From contig OW799237.1 of assembly GCA_941918925.1 (NCBI GenBank), positions 71,231,626 to 71,295,625 of the forward strand: a DNA stretch of 64,000 bases, given 5' to 3'. The notes under the pieces are model-generated. The model did not search any database and was not told the DNA's origin. It was given only the letters and a program-made list of their open reading frames with translations. A program made the translations under genes and the position numbers. Shown in pieces: positions 58,664 to 64,000 of the stretch; within the stretch, counting starts at the first letter, position 1, and each line of letters starts with the position of its first letter. Source of the stretch: Phyto melanocephala. Taxonomy: Eukaryota; Arthropoda; Insecta; Diptera; Rhinophoridae.

Positions 58664-58984
58664 TGAGATTAAGAAAGTTTGGTTTAACGAAATTCTATGA
58701 AAGCATTTCCCCTAAAACACTGCTTTGTGCATTCTTTTGTGGTCTCGTAAATGTTAAAGAGAGTATCATTCTCTTCGATATATATTAGGAATAAATTGCT
58801 ATTCAACACCTGCAGAGTTACCAGTAAATATATTTTCTCATATTTTTAGCACAAAAACTTAAATTTTTCTACCCTATAATAATTTATAAACACGTTTGCT
58901 ACTACTTATTAGCGGAACTCATTTAAAGATGCAAACTACCCTTGCAAGTCGTGCAGACCGTGCAAGTCTAGCAAACAATTTAAC

Positions 58985-59560
58985 TTTTGCACGACTACAA
59001 AAGCAAACAAGTAAGAATGCTATATTCGGCCGTGCCGAGTCTGATAATAACCTTCACCATCATGTTCATAAGTATAATCCCACATCGTAGCTTAACCTAT
59101 ATGTCATGTGATACGTCATTTTTCCTTATTATTTCCGACGCCAGCTTTGATTTTGAATTTTTACGTAGTTATCTGTATTCTACTAGTCAAAATCTTTGAT
59201 TTGAAACCCATATTGATGGGGTTAAAAAAATTTGGTCCGCCATTTTGTTTTAGACGCCATCTATGGTTTTAAAACTTTTAAAAATTTACTGATTTCTACT
59301 GGTCAAGCCCTTTAATTTCATACCAATATTGAGAGGGTTCAAGAATTTGGTTCTTGTTTGTAAATTTTTGGAATATATATTTTTAAAAAAAAATTTTGCC
59401 TATAACTTTACCGCTTAAAGCCCGCTTTATTCAAAATTTTTCACAAATATCTCTAGAGGCATATCATATCTACAAATAGAAACCAATTTACCTATTAATT
59501 ATTCTATGACTGAAAAATTTTAATTTTGGTAGTAAAAATATGGGATAAAACAGAGGTTGT
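58985..59560 (-). repeat. Family C dispersed repeat, partial
   Basis: Hairpin end acaagtaagaatgctatatt and ttcggccgtgccgagt at 59008-59042, then tccgacgccagctttgattt, cgccattttgttttagacgc and tctctagaggcatatcatat. Confidence 0.68.
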
Positions 59561-59975
59561 CGTGTTTTTTTGCTCATATCGCAGAAAGTTATGGGGCGAT
59601 TGTGCTGAATTTCAATAGCTATTCAATCCCGGATATTTCCAAAAGATTGATATCATACACAGATCCGAGGATCATATAGTTGCTTCTAAAAGTTTATTTC
59701 AACCAACACACTCACAGACGGCCAGGGCTTAATCGACTCCTCTATTCATAAGCTTTCAGAAAATATATACTTTATGGGGTCGGAAATGAAAATTGTAGAT
59801 ATTACAAACGGAATGACAAAGCTAGATATACCCTTGTGGCACCACATACGTATTTCATATGAGATGAATGGGGATACAAACAATTGTTATTGCAAGACTA
59901 CACGTTGTGAAGGGTATATAAGATTCGGCAAGGCCGAATATAACATTGTTACTTGTTTTTCGTTGATTTAGGCAT
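59561..59975 (+). repeat. Family A repeat, deleted copy
   Basis: gctcatatcgcagaaagtta, cagacggccagggcttaatc and ggtcggaaatgaaaattgta lead to cccttgtggcaccaca, directly joined to tttcatatgagatgaatggg and the hairpin ttcggcaaggccgaa with cttgttttt. The A-rich middle is missing. Confidence 0.62.
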
Positions 59976-60510
59976 TGTATTTTTTCTTTTAATTAATTAA
60001 CTATATTTTCGAAAACTATTAAAACACAGAATCTTACTTATTAATTTAAAAAAAGATTTGTTTTTTCTTAAATACCTAAAAAATCAGCTGTTGTCATAAG
60101 TTTGCAACATACATGAAAAATGCACTCATGCTTGGTAGCAAAAAACTAGTGCACATTTGCACTAATTGCAAAAATGCTACTTAGAGTGAATTCCTCTGTT
60201 AATATGACATGGCTCATGAGTTGTTCATAAAAGCAAATATACAAAGCGGTCCCTTATCGGCAAAGTTATACGTATAAATAATTTATAAAAAAAAATTTGT
60301 TCTTTTATATAACTTAGGTTCCTAAAGTTAAAAAATATCAACATGTAGTCTTTTAAATAATTCAAGAGAAAAGCCAGTAAATCAGTTTAAAACTAACTGA
60401 GATATATGTAAGTAAAATTGGCAATTGTTTTCAATTAAAAAAAGTTTAAACATTAAAGAGTTGAAAAAATACGTTTCTTAAAATGTATTTCTTTGAATGC
60501 ATTAGTAATT
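59976..60510. other. Noncoding stretch 3' of defensin-like gene 3
   Basis: AT-rich; nothing recognised. Confidence 0.35.
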
Positions 60511-60861
60511 TTAATTTTTGTTTAAACATTCACAAACTTTTTTGAGACCACAATAACCATCCTGATAATTTAGCCTTCTACAGTGAACAGTACAAATGGA
60601 AAGTCCAAAAGGACTATATGTTAACTGGCAATCTGCACGCTTAGCACGTCTCCAACCAAAAGTCGAATCAACGAAAACTTTCTCCAATCCTTTATATTCA
60701 CCTACACTTAAATCAGTGTTCTCAGTATCGGCCAATTTATTGATGTTAAACTTAGCAGAGTCAGCCCTTTCGGGAACGTATGTGCCCTGTTGCGACTTTT
60801 CCGCTTCAACTAGGCCAATAGCAAAAATAGCAAACGGTAAAAATATTTCGAAAAATTTCAT
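60511..60861 (-). CDS. Insect defensin-like antimicrobial prepropeptide (single domain)
   Basis: 116 residues in one exon. Signal peptide about 1-20 (LPFAIFAIGLVEA), propeptide to RRAKR at 71-75, then a 41-residue mature peptide beginning ADCQLTYSPFGLSIC. Cysteines follow C-x11-C-x3-C-x9-C-x5-C-x1-C, as in the gene at 37596; the two also share CRR.NY..GYCG around the third and fourth cysteines and are probably recent paralogues. The C-terminus has a short LNKN extension. It is expected to be secreted and cleaved after RAKR. The start is the first ATG after the TATA box at 60927-60934. The plus-strand frame at 60596-60886 is a shadow. Confidence 0.85.
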   Translation of the reverse strand: MKFFEIFLPFAIFAIGLVEAEKSQQGTYVPERADSAKFNINKLADTENTDLSVGEYKGLEKVFVDSTFGWRRAKRADCQLTYSPFGLSICTVHCRRLNYQDGYCGLKKVCECLNKN

Positions 60862-60926
60862 CCTGATCTATACCTTAATTAATTAAAAGCAAATTTTTTG
60901 TGACATGTCTAGGTTATTAGATAATG

Positions 60927-60934
60927 TATTTATA
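60927..60934 (-). promoter_or_regulatory. TATA box of defensin-like gene 3
   Basis: TATAAATA on the minus strand followed by catTATCTaa, a GATA-type motif in inverse orientation, 66 bases before the ATG. Same layout as the other two complete defensin genes. Confidence 0.55.
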
Positions 60935-61204
60935 CCTAGAAGTTTCTCTTAAATTTGTCAATTTATATTTAATAAATACTTTTGTACTTTTAATACAATA
61001 GTCTTTTTTCTTTAATGAATTGTTTGGCAATTTTTTTCTTTTTGCAAACTCAGCCAGCTTAATGGTTTTTTTTTAAAAAACAAATATCTATTTATATCTA
61101 TTTGAGTTCAATATTAGTACAATTATATTCACTTAGCAAATACTTTATTGTTATAACTTTTATTTGAAAATAAAAAATTTAAAAAAAAGTTAAGCAAAAC
61201 ATAA

Positions 61205-61561
61205 CTTAATGATCTTGACAACATTTGGTTCCAACAAGACGGGGCTACGTGCCAAACAGCAAATGCAACAATTGAATTATTGCGAGAAAAGTTTGGAGAT
61301 TCGATTATTTCAAGAAATTGTGATATTGAATGTCCTCCAGGAAGTTGTGATTTAACACCATTAGACTATTTCTTGTGGGGTTATTTAAAGTCATTGGTCT
61401 TTCGAAATAAATCAGACTCTCTTCAAGCTTTACAAGTCAATATTGAACGTGCCATTCATGACATACGACTTGATTTAGTGGAAAAAGTGCTCGAAAATTG
61501 GGTTCATCAAATTCGTTTCTGCAGAAGAAGTCGTGGAGGCCATTTGAATGCCGTTATATAA
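61205..61561 (+). pseudogene. Mariner-like transposase fragment, C-terminal half (DD41D spacing)
   Basis: A continuous frame reads LDNIWFQQDGATCQTANATI (second catalytic D), then CPPGSCDLTPLDYFLWGYLK (third D), IHDIRLDLVEKVLENWVHQI and SRGGHLNAVI. There are 41 residues between the D of QQD and the D of PLD, which fits the DD41D (rosa-like) group. The N-terminal half and first D are absent and neither terminus is found, so it is truncated, but the surviving part has no stop. Confidence 0.75.
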
Positions 61562-61659
61562 AGAACTTATTTGTATAGAGTGTACTTAACATTAAGTAAA
61601 AAACTTTTGAGTTTCCTTAACAATAAGTGAATTTTTTTTTTTTTTTTTATCATATCACC

Positions 61660-62322
61660 CCTTTTTATACCCTTCACCTGTGGTGCACAAGCTTTGTCAT
61701 TCCGTTTGTAATTTCTACAATTTTCATTTCCGACCCATAAAGTATATATTTTCTGAAAGCTTATGAATAGAGGAGTCGTCCGTGTGTTGGTTAAAATAAA
61801 CTTTTAGAAGCAACTATATGTTCCTCAGATCTGTGTATGATATCAATCTTTTGGAAGTAGCCGGGAATAAATCGCTATTGAAATTCAGCACAATCGCCCT
61901 ATAACTTTCTGAGATATGAGCAAAAAACCACTACCACCTCGTTCTTTTCACAATTACAACAACAACCTACATACATACTGGTTAGAGTAAACGTGGCATC
62001 GAATCCAAGCTGAGGCTTTTTTAATTTAAAATATTATTTATATTTTTATTATTTTTTTTTTTATATTTTTTTTATTTAAAAAAAAAAAATTGTATTGTTT
62101 TTTTTTGTTTTTCATACAGTTTTTTTTATTTTTTTTTTTTTTTTGAAACATACATACGTAAACTCAATTTATAATTCTGCAGTGGGATATTTTGTATATG
62201 TATGTACGTATTTCATATGAGATGAATGGTGATACAAACAATTGTTATGGCATGACTACACGTTGTGAAGGGTTTATAAGATTCGGCACGGCCGAATATA
62301 GCACTCTTACTTGTTTTTATTT
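61660..62322 (-). repeat. Family A repeat, near-complete, minus orientation
   Basis: Starts ttttatacccttcacctgtg, has gtccgtgtgttggttaaaat, gtggcatcgaatccaagctg, a T-rich tract, and ends gaagggtttataagattcgg with hairpin ttcggcacggccgaa and actcttacttg. A short deletion near 61780 has shortened the GTCC microsatellite. Confidence 0.7.
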
Positions 62323-62395
62323 ATTTCGACTTGAATTTTTTTCTGAAGTAAATCCAATAAACTGTAAACACGAAATAAACAATAAAATAGAAATA

Positions 62396-63622
62396 AGTAA
62401 GAGCACTATATTCGGCTGTGCCGAATTTTTTATACCCACTACTAATTTGATGTACTTTTATAGCACTTTATTTATTATTTTTTTATTAACAGTAATCGTT
62501 ATGGAATCATCTCTTCATACTAAAATATGTATCAATTTCTTTATATAACTTCGATTTGCTAGTAAAATGTTTTCGTAAATTTAGTCTTTCAATAGAAGTA
62601 AGCGTTAAAGTAGGCGTGTCAATATAGCTTCTGCTGATAAATTCAACTTAGATATTTCAATACAGAGTCCCTTACTCTTCCAAAAACTTTGTCCATGGAG
62701 AAATTATATGAATTTCAGATAAAGCGTTACATGGGAGGTAAGCGTTAAAGTAGGCGTGTCTCTCTTTTCTGGCATAACAGAACATTGAGTAGAAAGATAT
62801 ATGTACGAAATTTCATTATTATACCTCTAATTTTGTCGGTTTTATGACCTTTAAAATTTCATTAACAATAGATTAAGTACGTGAAAAGTGGGCGTTAAAG
62901 TAGGCGTGTCGAAGTAGTTTCTGGTAATAAATTCAACTTAGGTATTTTAATACAGAGTGCCTTAATCTTCCAAAATCTTTATTTATAGAGAAATTATATG
63001 AATTTGAGATAAAGCGTTATATGGAAGGCGGGCGTAAAAGTGGGCGTGTCACATTTATTTTTCGTAAGTGCAAAGCCTTTTCCAAAGAAGCAATGTCTGT
63101 AAAATTTCAGAATCATACATTTAATTTTTTCAGTTTTATTACGTTTTAAATTTGGACTATACCGAAAAAAAACACTGTGCGGTATAAATTTTCAAACATT
63201 TCGATCTATAACTCCATTCTTAATTTATAGATTTTGGCAATTTTCTGGGAAAAATACTTTTCCTTACTCAGGAAATATACGTTAATGTGTTTAGAGGCAA
63301 TTTCATTTTTTTCGATGTTGGAAGGACATTGTTATTTTGACCTTCTCTTCCATTACTATAACTCTCTTTCTAATATTCTGATTTGATCCATTTTCAATAC
63401 CAAACAAACCTTGTATATAGAAAATATTGTAGATGAATTTGAGGCCCATAGCTTTTTCAGTCCGACCTCTATCGGGCTTTCAACAAACGGTCAGATGGAC
63501 GGACATATCTAGATCGTCATTAAATAAAGCCAGGACTCAGAAAATAAATACTTTATGGGGTCTTAAATGGATATTTCAATGTGTTACAAACGGAATGACA
63601 AAATGAATAAACGGGTATAAAA
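62396..63622 (-). repeat. Family B dispersed repeat, near-complete
   Basis: Hairpin end ataagtaagagcactatatt with ttcggctgtgccgaa at 62396-62427, then ttatacccactactaatttg, three tandem segments each holding gcgttaaagtaggcgtgtc or a variant (about 62600, 62737, 62892), tgtgcggtataaattttc and, at the far end, ggacggacatatctagatcg and aatgacaaaatgaataaacg. Confidence 0.7.
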
Positions 63623-63762
63623 ATCAACTCAAAAATTTAATAGGGCTACAGATTTATTACAATTCTTTATACATATATTTTATTTATTTACGTTTTTTTT
63701 TTCATTTATTTAATTTAAATTACATATACATATATTTTTCCCAAAAACGCTTCATTCGCTCT

Positions 63763-64000
63763 TTAATTACGGCATACACAAACACCTTTGGGATTACAAT
63801 AACCACCATTGTATTTACTATTTATACAATGCAGTTCACAATATGAATGATTGAGTTTAAACGGATTACTAGGTAGGTGGCAAGCTTCACGCTTTGCTCG
63901 TCTTAAGCCAAATGTCTCCTCTCTTGCAATTTGAGCGGGCTCCACAATTTCGACCTCAGCATAAACGTTATCATTAGCTTTTACGAAATCATTGGTGTTA
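63763..64000 (-). CDS. Insect defensin-like prepropeptide, 5' end beyond the window
   Basis: The C-terminal 78 codons are visible, continuing past the window edge without a start codon; the signal peptide and first part of the propeptide lie outside. Seen: acidic propeptide ([19 protein letters not shown]), RRAKR furin-type site, then a 40-residue mature peptide beginning [17 protein letters not shown]. Cysteines follow C-x13-C-x3-C-x9-C-x5-C-x1-C, ending CVCRN. Module 1 of the poly-defensin shares [11 protein letters not shown], so this gene type is the likely single-domain ancestor of that module. An in-frame GTG at 63945 is not a likely start. Function as a secreted antimicrobial peptide is inferred from the family. 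Confidence 0.83.
   Translation of the reverse strand, partial: NTNDFVKANDNVYAEVEIVEPAQIAREETFGLRRAKREACHLPSNPFKLNHSYCELHCINSKYNGGYCNPKGVCVCRN

Noticed and set aside
1..64000. tRNA, rRNA or other structured RNA genes
   Set aside because: No convincing A/B-box pair with cloverleaf or conserved rRNA segment was noticed by eye; a covariance-model scan would be needed to exclude them.

Overview
This is AT-rich nuclear DNA from a higher fly, most likely a calyptrate (blow fly, flesh fly or muscid type). The evidence is single-exon insect-defensin prepropeptides, a five-exon insect odorant receptor closest in my recollection to Drosophila Or45a, and a four-exon Apolipoprotein D/Lazarillo-type lipocalin. 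Almost everything else is transposon-derived. The species assignment is inference; no database search was possible.

Layout. 0-3 kb: the last coding exon of an unidentified minus-strand gene (1130-1182), a long foldback element and small MITEs. 3.2-15.4 kb: a complete odorant receptor gene on the minus strand. Its exons join in frame to 394 codons, and its introns hold a Mutator-like element, a tandem duplication, a pogo/Tigger element, a mariner relic and a Tc1-like relic. 15.9-22 kb: hAT and pogo relics and dispersed repeats. 22.2-29.7 kb: the lipocalin gene (minus strand), whose 6.7 kb first intron carries a nested stack of insertions. 30-37 kb: minisatellite, DINE-1/Helentron-like repeats, mariner relics. 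37.6-64 kb: a dispersed cluster of four defensin-family genes embedded in repeats, Helitrons, MITEs and a Penelope fragment.

The most interesting locus is the minus-strand gene at 54192-55322. It has a signal peptide, a propeptide and one furin-type site, like its single-domain neighbours, but then encodes five consecutive six-cysteine (CS-alpha-beta) defensin modules in an exact 65-residue (195-bp) register, with linkers that lack the propeptide cleavage motif. This looks like a poly-defensin that arose by in-gene tandem duplication. The three complete defensin genes share a TATAAATAC core promoter followed closely by a GATA-type motif, which suggests common regulation, possibly in fat body or gut.

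Three dispersed repeat families (A, B, C) share the same terminal hairpin (ttcggccgtgccgaa or a variant, next to caagtaag). They carry GTCY-type microsatellites or short tandem arrays and account for much of the non-genic sequence. Several nested insertions have readable boundaries and give a relative order of transposition.
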